From Rhodobacterales bacterium LSUCC0031 (lineage in GTDB: Bacteria; Pseudomonadota; Alphaproteobacteria; Rhodobacterales; Rhodobacteraceae): 64,000 bases of DNA. The notes beneath the pieces are model-generated. The model had not been told where the DNA came from, ran no database searches, and saw only the letters and a program-made list of their open reading frames with translations. The translations under genes were made by a program, and so were the position numbers. The stretch spans positions 30,131 to 94,130 of the forward strand of contig WVSP01000005.1 in the NCBI GenBank assembly GCA_015689735.1, given 5' to 3'. Positions 25,344 through 33,074 of the stretch are shown here, in pieces (position 1 is the first letter of the stretch; each line of letters starts with the position of its first letter).

Positions 25344-25925
25344 TCAGCGGGGCTCGCGCGCCGCCAGCTTGGCACGGGCATCCTCGAACGCCTGTGTCAG
25401 TTCAATCAGGTCGTGATCAGCCTTGGCCTCATGGGCCGCGCTGGCCGAACCGACCCGCGCCTTGGGCAGCATCGGGAATGTCACCAGCGACACTTCCCAA
25501 AGCTCCACCTCGGACAAAAGCCTACGCCCCTGCCCGTCTTTGGTCGCACGTAAAGTACGATAACCAATCGACAATCCGTCGATTGCGCCCGCCGCGATCA
25601 GCGCCGCCGCCTCACGCGCCCGCGCCACTTCCATGAGCAAGCGCCCCTTGACGAACAGGCCACGGGCATCCTCGCGTACCTCGTCCCAGATCCCGATGGG
25701 CTCGGTTGGATCGTGCTGCCATAACATCCGCACCCGCCGCCCGGCACCGGCCAATCGCTTCAGACTGTCGCCATAAGCGCCGCGCTCGACGATATCGCCG
25801 CCCTGATCACATTCGCCAAACAGGCTCGCATAACCTGCGATCGCGTGATCATCGGTGACCTTCAATGCCTCGGCATCGAAGCGGGCGAATTTCGTCTCGA
25901 TTTGAGATGGGAAAAACTCATTCAT
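25344..25925 (-). CDS. GTA gp4: HK97 family prohead protease
   Basis: A serine protease of 193 residues that matures the capsid. Family motifs are DDHAIAGYASLFGECDQGGD near residue 27, RRVRMLWQHDPTEPIGIW with the catalytic His, and GAIDGLSIGYRT with the catalytic Ser near residue 117. SEVELWEVSLVTFPMLPKA completes the U35 signature. It lies 30 nt upstream of the capsid gene, the usual protease-capsid order. Confidence 0.94.
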   Translation of the reverse strand: MNEFFPSQIETKFARFDAEALKVTDDHAIAGYASLFGECDQGGDIVERGAYGDSLKRLAGAGRRVRMLWQHDPTEPIGIWDEVREDARGLFVKGRLLMEVARAREAAALIAAGAIDGLSIGYRTLRATKDGQGRRLLSEVELWEVSLVTFPMLPKARVGSASAAHEAKADHDLIELTQAFEDARAKLAAREPR

Positions 25926-25934
25926 ATCAGAAAC

Positions 25935-26180
25935 CTACCTCAAGATGTTCAGTTGCAGAATGTCCGAGACACCCTGTGCCAGCACGACCGACACCATGCC
26001 GAAAACGGCGACCCATAGCCGACGCTCCAACCGCTCCAGCGCCGCCTCGATCCCTTCCAGTCTGACGCTCAAAGCCTGCCAACGCTCCTCCAGAACGCGC
26101 TCATTGGCATCGATCCGTGCGCTGGCCGCATCGAAAGGGTCGTAAAGGTAGCGCGATCCGCCCGAGCTACGCCCGCTCAT
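25935..26180 (-). CDS. GTA gp3.5: small head formation protein (rcc01685-like)
   Basis: A protein of 81 residues: MSGRSSGGSRYLYDPFDAAS, then a helix ANERVLEERWQALSVRLEGIEAALERLERRLW that looks like a coiled coil, and a hydrophobic C-terminal segment WVAVFGMVSVVLAQGVSDIL. The match is to the rcc01685-type GTA head formation family by opening residues and position. The ATG overlaps the portal stop by 4 nt. The membrane-like tail is seen directly; its role is unknown. Confidence 0.83.
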   Translation of the reverse strand: MSGRSSGGSRYLYDPFDAASARIDANERVLEERWQALSVRLEGIEAALERLERRLWVAVFGMVSVVLAQGVSDILQLNILR

Positions 26181-27340
26181 GCGTTTGCCGACCGGTCGGG
26201 CAGGCCCAGCAATCGCCGCTTTTCGGCCTCGGTCAGGAAATCCGCCTCCGCGATACGCCGCCATTGGCTGTCGCGCTCCGTGGCCAAGGCTGGCACCTGA
26301 TCAAGGTCGGGTGCCAAATCGACCGAGACGCCCCCGATGCTCGACATCCAGTTGGCCAAATGTGCCATCACCTTTTGCGCCAAGGGCAAGACCGTCAACC
26401 TGTAGAATGCTCGGTTTGCCTCCGCGTAATTGGCATAGGTCGCATCCCCCGGAATACCGAGCAGCATCGGCGGCACCCCAAAGGCCAAAGCGATGTCGCG
26501 CGCTGCCGCCTCCTTGGTCTTTTGAAACTCCATATCCGAGGGGCTAAAGCCCATCGGTTTCCAATCGAGGCCACCTTCCAACAGCATCGGCCGTCCGGCA
26601 TTGCGCGCGCCCTGATGATGGGTTTCAAGCTCTTCTTGCAGCCGTGTGAACTGATCGTCCGACATCGCCCCCGCACCATCCACACCGCGATAGACAATCG
26701 CCCCCGAGGGCCGCGCTGCGTTATCAAGTAAGGCCTTCGACCAGCGCGCCGCAGCATTATGCACATCGATTGCCGTGGCAGCGGCCTGCAATGGGGCAAG
26801 GCCGTAATGGTCATCATGCGGATGAAAGGTCTTGATGTGGCAGATCCCCTCCGCAGCATAGCGATGCGTGCGCCCTCCGACGACATAGTCATAGGCCATC
26901 GGCCAGCCATCCGCCCCAGGGACAAGGCTGATCCGGTCCGAGCGTAGAACATGCAACTCGATCAACGCGCCATCGGCACCCTGCACCGCCTCAAGATAGG
27001 CATTCCCCGCCAACATCAGCTGCGCATAGACCGCCTCCAACAGCTCGGCCCGCCCCTGTGCCTGGTTGGGGCGCGCCAATAGCGCCAGCAACGGATGCGT
27101 CTCCATCCGTTGCCCATCTTCCCAGCACAGCAAAGGCAAGGCCGCCGCAGCTTCGGCGATCAAGCGGACGGCACGAAATCCGACAGGATTGCCCTGAAAG
27201 CCGTTGCGCGTCAGCGACACGGTATCCCGCGGGCTCCAAGCCACGCGCCCGACACTGCCCCAAACAGCCACGCGCGCCGCGGCAGATGCCTTGGCCTCAA
27301 CCACCTCGCCCTTACTTTTTCTAAATATTTTCAAACCCAT
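26177..27340 (-). CDS. GTA gp3: portal protein (HK97 type)
   Basis: A protein of 387 residues forming the dodecameric DNA entry pore of the head. Signatures: GFRAVRLIAEAAAALPLLCW near residue 57, MLAGNAYLEAVQGADGALIELHVLR, FHPHDDHYGLAPLQAAATAID, and AFGVPPMLLGIPGDATYANYAEANRAFYR near residue 290. I chose the ATG at 27340 because GAGGAG lies 8 nt upstream. It is preceded by a 98-nt gap that contains an intrinsic-terminator-like structure. Confidence 0.95.
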   Translation of the reverse strand: MGLKIFRKSKGEVVEAKASAAARVAVWGSVGRVAWSPRDTVSLTRNGFQGNPVGFRAVRLIAEAAAALPLLCWEDGQRMETHPLLALLARPNQAQGRAELLEAVYAQLMLAGNAYLEAVQGADGALIELHVLRSDRISLVPGADGWPMAYDYVVGGRTHRYAAEGICHIKTFHPHDDHYGLAPLQAAATAIDVHNAAARWSKALLDNAARPSGAIVYRGVDGAGAMSDDQFTRLQEELETHHQGARNAGRPMLLEGGLDWKPMGFSPSDMEFQKTKEAAARDIALAFGVPPMLLGIPGDATYANYAEANRAFYRLTVLPLAQKVMAHLANWMSSIGGVSVDLAPDLDQVPALATERDSQWRRIAEADFLTEAEKRRLLGLPDRSANA

Positions 27341-27352
27341 GCAACGCACTCC

Positions 27353-27410
27353 TCAGAAAAAAGAAAGGCCGGGCTGCGACGACAGTACCCAACGCAGCCC
27401 CTCCAGGGCC
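27353..27410 (-). terminator. Intrinsic-terminator-like hairpin between gp2 (terminase) and gp3 (portal)
   Basis: Read on the minus strand, GGGCTGCG and CGCAGCCC (27393-27400 and 27371-27378) form a perfect 8-bp stem around a 14-nt loop. It is extended by GGCC/GGCC across a bulge and followed by TTTCTTTTTT (complement of 27355-27366). This is the layout of a Rho-independent terminator pointing in the direction of GTA transcription, inside the operon. It may reduce expression of the downstream structural genes unless it is bypassed. Confidence 0.6.
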
Positions 27411-27438
27411 GAGATCCAGATCATCAAGAAACGAATGG

Positions 27439-28845
27439 CTAGATCGCGCGGATCTGAGGGCTCAAGGCCCGCATGCCGGGGCGTAACAACCCGTCGGTCA
27501 ACGCCCAGACCAAGGCGTCCAGCCGGTCAGGACTACCACCGCCCTCATAGCCGCGCAGGGTCATCAGGCACATCTCGTCTTCCAGCATTGGCAACCCGCC
27601 GAGATGATGGACCCGCCCCTGTTCATACAGCGCCGCCACAGGCTCGGCCCGTGCGGCCTTGCCAATCACGGCACGCACGGGGCGCAAATTCACATGCGGA
27701 TCGACCTGCCGCATGATCAACCCGACCATATCCCCGCCTTGGTTCACCTCGGCCACCATCCGTGTCGCGCCATGGCGATGATAGGCAGCGGCCGCAGCTT
27801 CGGCCCATGCCATGGGGCTCGCGGCCTTGACGCTTGCATCTTCCAGTACGACCGCCCGCCACTCATGCGGACCACCACATTCCTCGATCGCAACGGCCAC
27901 GATCCCGCAGGCATCCGAACGGGCATGGCCTGTCACCGGCGGATCGACGGCGATGATCACCCGCGCATCCTCCGGGGCATGATCGACACGCAACCCGTCC
28001 AGCATGGCGCGCGTCCACAGCGCATCTTGGGCATCCTCCAACAACTCGCCGTCCAATTCCTGTCGGCCCAGCCGCGACTTGCCATAGCGCGCCCGCACCT
28101 CACGTAAGAAACTTGGGGCCAGATTTGCCCGGTTCGCCTCCGTCGCGGCTTGCGTCACCACCGTGCTGTTGCGCTGCAAGAGCGATTTCAGCACCGCTAC
28201 ATTGCGTGGCGTCGTCGTCACCACCTGCCGGGGATGATCGCCCAACCGTAAACCGAATTGCAGCATGTCCCATGTCTCCTGACCTTTCGGCCATTTCGCC
28301 AATTCATCGGCCCATGCTGCATCGAATTGCGGCCCCCGCAACGCCTCGGGGTCATGCGCCGAATAAAGCCGCGCCTCGGCCCCGTTGGGCCATTCCAACC
28401 GCCGCTCACCGGCAATCCAGCGCGGCGCACGGTCAGGCGGCGAACAGGCAATGATCCCGCTCTCGCCCTTCACCATCACCGCCAAGGCCTGATCATAGGT
28501 CTCGCCCACCAAGGCTAGCCTGCGCGCCTGCCCGGGTGCGGCCGCAGTCGGCCCTTCTACCATCGCGCGCACCCATTCGGCACCTGCCCGTGTCTTGCCT
28601 GCACCACGCCCCCCAAGAATGACCCAGCTTGTCCATTCCCCATCCGGCGGGAGTTGATGGGCCAAGGCCCAGAATTCGAACACATAGGGCAGTGCCGCCA
28701 AAGCCTCGTCACTCAACCCCTTCAGAAACGCGTCCACCGTCGCGGGTGGCGCGCAAGCGAGCCAATCTGCGCCCGATTTCAGCACGGGCAGCATCGAGAT
28801 CAAGCTGCCCCGTTCCGTGTCGTGTATATCTCTGGCTTCCTGCAT
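27439..28845 (-). CDS. GTA gp2: large terminase subunit
   Basis: The DNA-packaging motor of 468 residues: ATPase plus nuclease. Walker A is ILGGRGAGKTRAG near residue 80, Walker B is in FDAAWADELAKWP, and the nuclease domain starts with RVIIAVDPPVTGH near residue 292, with an acidic RLDALVWALTDG at the end. In GTAs it packages host DNA head-full with little sequence choice. The frame extends 137 nt into gp1. The ATG at 28845 has GAAGG 6 nt upstream. An ATG at 28794 would give a 451-residue protein that still contains all conserved parts and still overlaps gp1. Confidence 0.94.
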   Translation of the reverse strand: MQEARDIHDTERGSLISMLPVLKSGADWLACAPPATVDAFLKGLSDEALAALPYVFEFWALAHQLPPDGEWTSWVILGGRGAGKTRAGAEWVRAMVEGPTAAAPGQARRLALVGETYDQALAVMVKGESGIIACSPPDRAPRWIAGERRLEWPNGAEARLYSAHDPEALRGPQFDAAWADELAKWPKGQETWDMLQFGLRLGDHPRQVVTTTPRNVAVLKSLLQRNSTVVTQAATEANRANLAPSFLREVRARYGKSRLGRQELDGELLEDAQDALWTRAMLDGLRVDHAPEDARVIIAVDPPVTGHARSDACGIVAVAIEECGGPHEWRAVVLEDASVKAASPMAWAEAAAAAYHRHGATRMVAEVNQGGDMVGLIMRQVDPHVNLRPVRAVIGKAARAEPVAALYEQGRVHHLGGLPMLEDEMCLMTLRGYEGGGSPDRLDALVWALTDGLLRPGMRALSPQIRAI

Positions 28846-29062
28846 CACGCGCCTTCACCTCCACCTGAAGCGCAGTCTGAAAGGCGGCGGCCACAGCACG
28901 CACATCCTTGACCACCTCGGTTGCATCGCCCTTGGGTGCTGCGCGCGCCGCGTCGAGCGTGCTCTCCAACAGCTCGACCGCGACCTCCAATGCCTTATAG
29001 GCCCGCGCCACTGTCCGGTCCGCTTGGGCGAGATCCTCACTCTCGGTCATATTGTCGATCAT
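28709..29062 (-). CDS. GTA gp1: small terminase subunit
   Basis: A protein of 117 residues, mostly helical: DLAQADRTVARAYKALEVAVELLESTLDAARAA, then VVKDVRAVAAAFQTALQVEVKARD, and a basic C-terminus with LDLDAARAEIGRRLARLRATRD. The R. capsulatus gp1 homologue acts as the small terminase. GAGG lies 7 nt before the ATG at 29062. It is the first gene of the cluster and overlaps gp2. It would recruit DNA to gp2; cargo choice in GTAs is nearly random. Confidence 0.83.
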   Translation of the reverse strand: MIDNMTESEDLAQADRTVARAYKALEVAVELLESTLDAARAAPKGDATEVVKDVRAVAAAFQTALQVEVKARDAGSQRYTRHGTGQLDLDAARAEIGRRLARLRATRDGGRVSEGVE

Positions 29063-29145
29063 CGCATCGCCTCGCGTGGGAAACCCTCCCGGACACGAGC
29101 AGCACATGAGTTCGGATCAACGCACCTGATTTGCACGTCAGGCAC

Positions 29146-29179
29146 AAAAAAACGGTCGCAGGGTCAAACCCCGGACCGT
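29146..29179 (-). terminator. Rho-independent terminator in the spacer ahead of gp1
   Basis: On the minus strand ACGGTC and GACCGT form a 6-bp outer stem, and GGGT and ACCC an inner 4-bp stem with a TTG loop. A run of seven T follows at once (complement of 29146-29152). It lies 125 nt after the mltG stop and 84 nt before the gp1 start. It either ends the fabF-mltG transcript or acts as an attenuator in the GTA leader, depending on where the GTA promoter is. Confidence 0.75.
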
Positions 29180-29224
29180 CGCCCATGTATTCCAGCATGC
29201 CAAAACAGATGCCACGGAGCGCGC

Positions 29225-29291
29225 GGCGGGTCAATATCTTTTTTACTTACAAAGGGTTAACGAAAAATTTCTTGTTAATTCTCCGTTAGGA
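29225..29291 (-). promoter_or_regulatory. AT-rich candidate GTA promoter with a CtrA-like site
   Basis: This stretch is strongly AT-rich in an otherwise high-GC region. It holds GTTAAC (29256-29261) and, on the minus strand, CTAA-N7-TTAAC (complement of 29274-29289). The CtrA consensus is TTAA-N7-TTAAC, so it differs at one base. CtrA is required for GTA expression in R. capsulatus, though there it acts largely through GafA. A promoter here is inference. Confidence 0.5.
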
Positions 29292-29303
29292 CAATAGGTC
29301 GGC

Positions 29304-30467
29304 CTACTGTCCCGCCGCATCACGCTGAGCCTCGATTTGCCGCCACCGCGCAACATTTCTGTTATGTTCATCAAGTGTTTCGGCGAATGCATGGCCGCCC
29401 GTGCCATCCGCCACGAAAAAGATGAGGCGCGTCTCTTCCGGGTTCACCGCCGCCTCGATTGCTGCACGGCCAGGGTTTGCAATCGGCGTCGGCGGCAACC
29501 CATCGATGACATAGGTGTTCCACGGCGTCTCAGCGCGCAGCTCGCTTGCGCGAATCCCCCGCCCCAGAACGCCCCGCCCTTCGGTGATTCCATAGATAAC
29601 CGTCGGGTCAGTCTGTAGCCGCATGCCCCGGTTCAAGCGGTTGATGAACACGCTCGAGACCAGCCGCCGCTCCTCGGCGACGCTGGTTTCCTTTTCGATG
29701 ATCGAGGCCAGGATCAACGCCTCCTCGGCACTGGTCAGCGGCAGACCATCTTGCCGATTGGCCCAAGCCGCAGCCAAGATCGCCTCCTGTGCCGCGACCA
29801 TGTCGTCAACGATGCCTTGGCGATCCTGCCCGCGCCGCACTTCGAATGTGTCGGGTGCCATGCGACCTTCTGGTGGCACTTCCGCGATCTCGCCCGACAA
29901 GAAATCGGCGGCGCGCAGCCCTTCGACGATCTGCCAACTGGTCAGCCCCTCTGGCACCGAAATGCGATAGGCAATGGGTGATCCATCCGCGATCAAGCTG
30001 GAATAGATCTCCGGCACCCCGTCCTCATAGGCGAAATCGGCCAGCGCCACGACCTCACCAGACCCCGGCACCCGCTCGCGCAAGCGCAACTCGCCGCTGC
30101 CCTCAAGGCGCAGCACATAGGTCGCGGTATAGCGGAAGGTGGACGGACCGCCCGTGGTCACAATCGCCAGGACCTCCTCCATCGAGGCGCGTGCCGGGAT
30201 CTCGTAATTTCCGAACCGCAACTGCCCCGCCATATCGGCGTAATCGGCCCCCAGCCGAAACAACATCGCGGACGAGATGATCCCTGCCTCCGCCAATTGC
30301 TCCGATACACGGCGCAGGGTCGCACCCCGCGGCACTTCGAAAAAGGCCGCCTCCGCCAAGGGGCCTTCGGCGCGAAACTCCCGCTGGCCCCACGCAATTG
30401 CCCCCGCCAATGCAATAAAGGCAACGATCAGAAAACTCATGCCATTGGCGGCGACACTCTTCCACAT
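29304..30467 (-). CDS. mltG: Endolytic transglycosylase MltG
   Basis: A membrane-anchored protein of 387 residues that cleaves nascent peptidoglycan and limits glycan strand length. One N-terminal membrane helix (MSFLIVAFIALAGAIAWG) is followed by a LysM-like region (ATLRRVSEQLAEAGIISS). The YceG catalytic core follows, with LILASIIEKETSVAEER (catalytic Glu), FINRLNRGMRLQTDPTVIYG and PWNTYVIDGLPPTPIANPG. It lies 7 nt after fabF, an order common in proteobacteria. It is not a GTA gene although it directly precedes the cluster. Confidence 0.95.
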   Translation of the reverse strand: MWKSVAANGMSFLIVAFIALAGAIAWGQREFRAEGPLAEAAFFEVPRGATLRRVSEQLAEAGIISSAMLFRLGADYADMAGQLRFGNYEIPARASMEEVLAIVTTGGPSTFRYTATYVLRLEGSGELRLRERVPGSGEVVALADFAYEDGVPEIYSSLIADGSPIAYRISVPEGLTSWQIVEGLRAADFLSGEIAEVPPEGRMAPDTFEVRRGQDRQGIVDDMVAAQEAILAAAWANRQDGLPLTSAEEALILASIIEKETSVAEERRLVSSVFINRLNRGMRLQTDPTVIYGITEGRGVLGRGIRASELRAETPWNTYVIDGLPPTPIANPGRAAIEAAVNPEETRLIFFVADGTGGHAFAETLDEHNRNVARWRQIEAQRDAAGQ

Positions 30468-30474
30468 TAGCGCG

Positions 30475-31731
30475 TTACACCCGCCCCATGATCAAACAAG
30501 CATTCGTGCCGCCAAACCCGAATGAATTCGACTGCACGATGTTGATCTCGCCCTTCTGCGCAGCATTGGCACACAAGTTGATCGCCGTCTCGGCCGCCGG
30601 ATTGTCAAGGTTGATCGTCGGCGGCGCAATCTGGTCGCGAATGGCGAGGATCGAGAAAATCGCTTCGATCGCGCCTGCCGCCCCCAGCAAATGCCCGGTC
30701 GACGATTTGGTCGAGGACATCAAGACCTTGCCTGCGTGATCGCCCATCAGACGCTCGACCGCACCAAGCTCAATCGTATCGGCCATGGTCGATGTGCCAT
30801 GTGCATTCACGTAATCGATCGCCGAGGGTGCGAGCCCGGCCCGCTTCAAGGCTGCGCGCATCGCCCGCTCCGCACCTTCATGATTAGGCGGCGGCGCGGT
30901 GATGTGATAGGCATCGCCCGATAGGCCATAGCCAAGGATCTCGGCATAAATCTTGGCACCGCGCGCTTTCGCGTGCTCGTATTCCTCCAGCACGACCACA
31001 CCAGCGCCCTCGCCCATGACGAAGCCGTCGCTATCGGCATCCCATGGGCGGCTCGCCTTCTCCGGTTCATGGCCGCGCTTGGTCGATAGCGCCTTGCAGG
31101 CGTTGAACCCCGCGATCCCGATCTCGCAGATCGGGCTTTCAGCGCCGCCCGCGACCATGACATCTGCATCACCCCATTGGATCAACCGTGCTGCATCACC
31201 AATCGCATGCGCGCCTGTCGAACAGGCCGTGACAACCGCATGGTTTGGCCCCTTGAACCCATAGCGGATCGACACCTGACCAGAGATCAGGTTGATCAAC
31301 GCCCCCGGCACAAAGAAGGGCGAAACCCGCCGTGGCCCCTTTTCCTTCAGCGTGATCGAAGTATCGGCAATCGACGACAAGCCCCCGATCCCCGAACCGA
31401 TCAAGACGCCCGTGCGCTCTTGACCATCAGTATCGGTCGGCATCCAGCCCGAATCCGTCACCGCCTGCACGGCCGCTGCCATCCCGTACAGGATAAAATC
31501 ATCGACCTTGCGTTGTTCCTTGGGCTCCATCCAATGATCGGGATTGAAGGTGCCATCGCTGCCATCGCCGCGCGGCAGTTCGCACGCATAAGTCGTCGCA
31601 TGCCCGGTCGCGTCAAAACGCGTGATCGGCCCTGCGCCGGATTGCCCGGCCAAAAGGCGTTCCCATGTCTTTTCGACACCACAAGCCAGCGGCGTCACCA
31701 GCCCCAGCCCCGTCACAACCACTCGACGCAT
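30475..31731 (-). CDS. fabF: Beta-ketoacyl-ACP synthase II
   Basis: An elongating condensing enzyme of 418 residues. The catalytic Cys is at residue 170 in VVTACSTGAHAIG, the His in NAHGTSTMADTIE, and Lys and His in STKSSTGHLLGAAG. The gene position after acpP supports FabF. The start at 31731 has a modest CGGAAGC site. It is separated from acpP by a strong terminator, so it needs its own promoter or read-through. It is co-transcribed with mltG. Confidence 0.95.
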   Translation of the reverse strand: MRRVVVTGLGLVTPLACGVEKTWERLLAGQSGAGPITRFDATGHATTYACELPRGDGSDGTFNPDHWMEPKEQRKVDDFILYGMAAAVQAVTDSGWMPTDTDGQERTGVLIGSGIGGLSSIADTSITLKEKGPRRVSPFFVPGALINLISGQVSIRYGFKGPNHAVVTACSTGAHAIGDAARLIQWGDADVMVAGGAESPICEIGIAGFNACKALSTKRGHEPEKASRPWDADSDGFVMGEGAGVVVLEEYEHAKARGAKIYAEILGYGLSGDAYHITAPPPNHEGAERAMRAALKRAGLAPSAIDYVNAHGTSTMADTIELGAVERLMGDHAGKVLMSSTKSSTGHLLGAAGAIEAIFSILAIRDQIAPPTINLDNPAAETAINLCANAAQKGEINIVQSNSFGFGGTNACLIMGRV

Positions 31732-31829
31732 GCTTCCGAGCCCCTTTTGTCCCTGTGTCCGACATGTCTGACCTGATACCGCGCCCAATGGCCAAGGTGC
31801 AATCCCTCGACCGCCGCTGATATCGTCAC

Positions 31830-31869
31830 AAAATGAAAAACGGCCCCTGCGCTGCTGCAAGGGCCGTTT
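31830..31869 (-). terminator. Rho-independent terminator after acpP
   Basis: On the minus strand AAACGGCCCTTGC pairs with GCAGGGGCCGTTT (one T-G wobble) around AGCAGC, and TTTTTCATTTT follows. It starts 24 nt after the acpP stop. This separates the very highly expressed acpP from fabF. Confidence 0.9.
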
Positions 31870-31893
31870 ATGGCATCCTATACCGGAAAAGGC

Positions 31894-32127
31894 TTACTGG
31901 GCGCCTTCGATGAATTTCACCGCGTCGCCGAAGGTCTGGATGGTTTCGGCAGCATCATCGGGGATCTCGATGCCAAACTCTTCTTCGAAAGCCATGACCA
32001 GCTCGACCGTGTCGAGCGAGTCGGCACCCAGGTCGTCGATGAACGAGGCGTTTTCCGTCACCTTGTCTTCTTCAACGCTCAGGTGCTCCACCACGATCTT
32101 CTTCACGCGCTCTGCGATGTCGCTCAT
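31894..32127 (-). CDS. acpP: Acyl carrier protein
   Basis: A small acidic protein of 77 residues that carries acyl chains on a phosphopantetheine arm. The modified Ser is at residue 37 in [34 protein letters not shown] closes the fold. GAGGATGAAG precedes the ATG at 32127. It stands between fabG and fabF as is usual, with its own terminator downstream and about 190 nt upstream for a promoter. Confidence 0.98.
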   Translation of the reverse strand: MSDIAERVKKIVVEHLSVEEDKVTENASFIDDLGADSLDTVELVMAFEEEFGIEIPDDAAETIQTFGDAVKFIEGAQ

Positions 32128-32321
32128 CTTCATCCTCGTTCGTTGCGGTGCCGTTTTTGACCGGCGCCTCGTTTGCACTGTGCCACTCGGGCCGCTCATG
32201 GGCGCCCTTCATGGCCACGCCCTTGCCTGTCGAAAATGCACGCATGTCCGACAAATCTGCGCCGCCTATAACATAGAACGAAACGAAGGCAACTGCCTTA
32301 GCGTCATGGCGGCTTGATCCG

Positions 32322-33059
32322 TTACACCATCGCCATGCCGCCATTCACATGCAGCGTTGTCCCCGTGACATAACCTGCCTCCGGGCTGGCAAGATACAGC
32401 GCTGCCGCCGCGATCTCATCGGCATGGCCCATCCGCCCTGCGGGAATTTGACCAAGGATCTTACCCTTCTGATCCGCGTTCAGCTTGTCGGTCATTGCCG
32501 TTTCGATGAACCCAGGCGCGATGCAATTGACCGTGATGCCCCGGCTTGCAACCTCGTAGGCAAGGCTTTTGGACATCCCCACCATCCCCGCCTTCGAGGC
32601 GGCATAGTTCCCCTGCCCTGGATTGCCCGTGGCCCCAACCACGGACGAGATATTCACGATCCGCCCCCAGCGCGCCTTCATCATCCCACGCAACACACCT
32701 CGGCACAGCCGCATGGTCGAGGTCAGGTTCACCTCGAGCACCTCCGCCCATTCCGCATCCGACATCCGCATGAAGAGATTATCACGCGTGATCCCGGCAT
32801 TATTGACCAAGATATCGACCGCACCCATCGCGTCGATCGCCTGTTTGGGCAAGGCCTCGACCTCGGCCGCATCGCCAAGGTTGCAGGTCAGAACATGGGT
32901 CCGCACGCCCAATTCGGAGGCCAGGGCCTCGAGTGGGGCAAGCCGCGTCCCCGACAGCGTCACTTGCGCGCCCGCGCCATGCAAGGCCCGCGCAATCGCC
33001 GCCCCGATCCCGCCCGAAGCCCCTGTCACCAAGGCCGATTTTCCCGTCAGATCAAACAT
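32322..33059 (-). CDS. fabG: 3-oxoacyl-ACP reductase
   Basis: An NADPH-dependent short-chain dehydrogenase of 245 residues that reduces 3-ketoacyl-ACP. The cofactor loop is TGASGGIGAAIA near residue 13, NNAGITRDNLF lies near residue 86, and the catalytic Ser is in ISSVVGATGN, with Tyr and Lys in YAASKAGM. NCIAPGFIETAMTD is typical of FabG. It lies between fabD and acpP, which makes the assignment secure. Confidence 0.96.
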   Translation of the reverse strand: MFDLTGKSALVTGASGGIGAAIARALHGAGAQVTLSGTRLAPLEALASELGVRTHVLTCNLGDAAEVEALPKQAIDAMGAVDILVNNAGITRDNLFMRMSDAEWAEVLEVNLTSTMRLCRGVLRGMMKARWGRIVNISSVVGATGNPGQGNYAASKAGMVGMSKSLAYEVASRGITVNCIAPGFIETAMTDKLNADQKGKILGQIPAGRMGHADEIAAAALYLASPEAGYVTGTTLHVNGGMAMV

Positions 33060-33074
33060 GATTGCCCCCTATCT

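Noticed and set aside
13915..28845. Active temperate prophage
   Set aside because: No integrase, repressor, replication genes, att sites or lysis cassette; gene order is that of the RcGTA family, flanked by cysE and mltG.
29158..29175. tRNA-like T-arm (GGGTCAAACCCC) in the GTA leader
   Set aside because: No acceptor stem, anticodon arm or CCA-compatible partner is found around it; it is the stem of the terminator.
29037..29234. A 65-codon open frame on the minus strand ahead of gp1
   Set aside because: It runs through the hairpin and T7 terminator, has no good ribosome binding site and overlaps the start of gp1; composition does not look coding.
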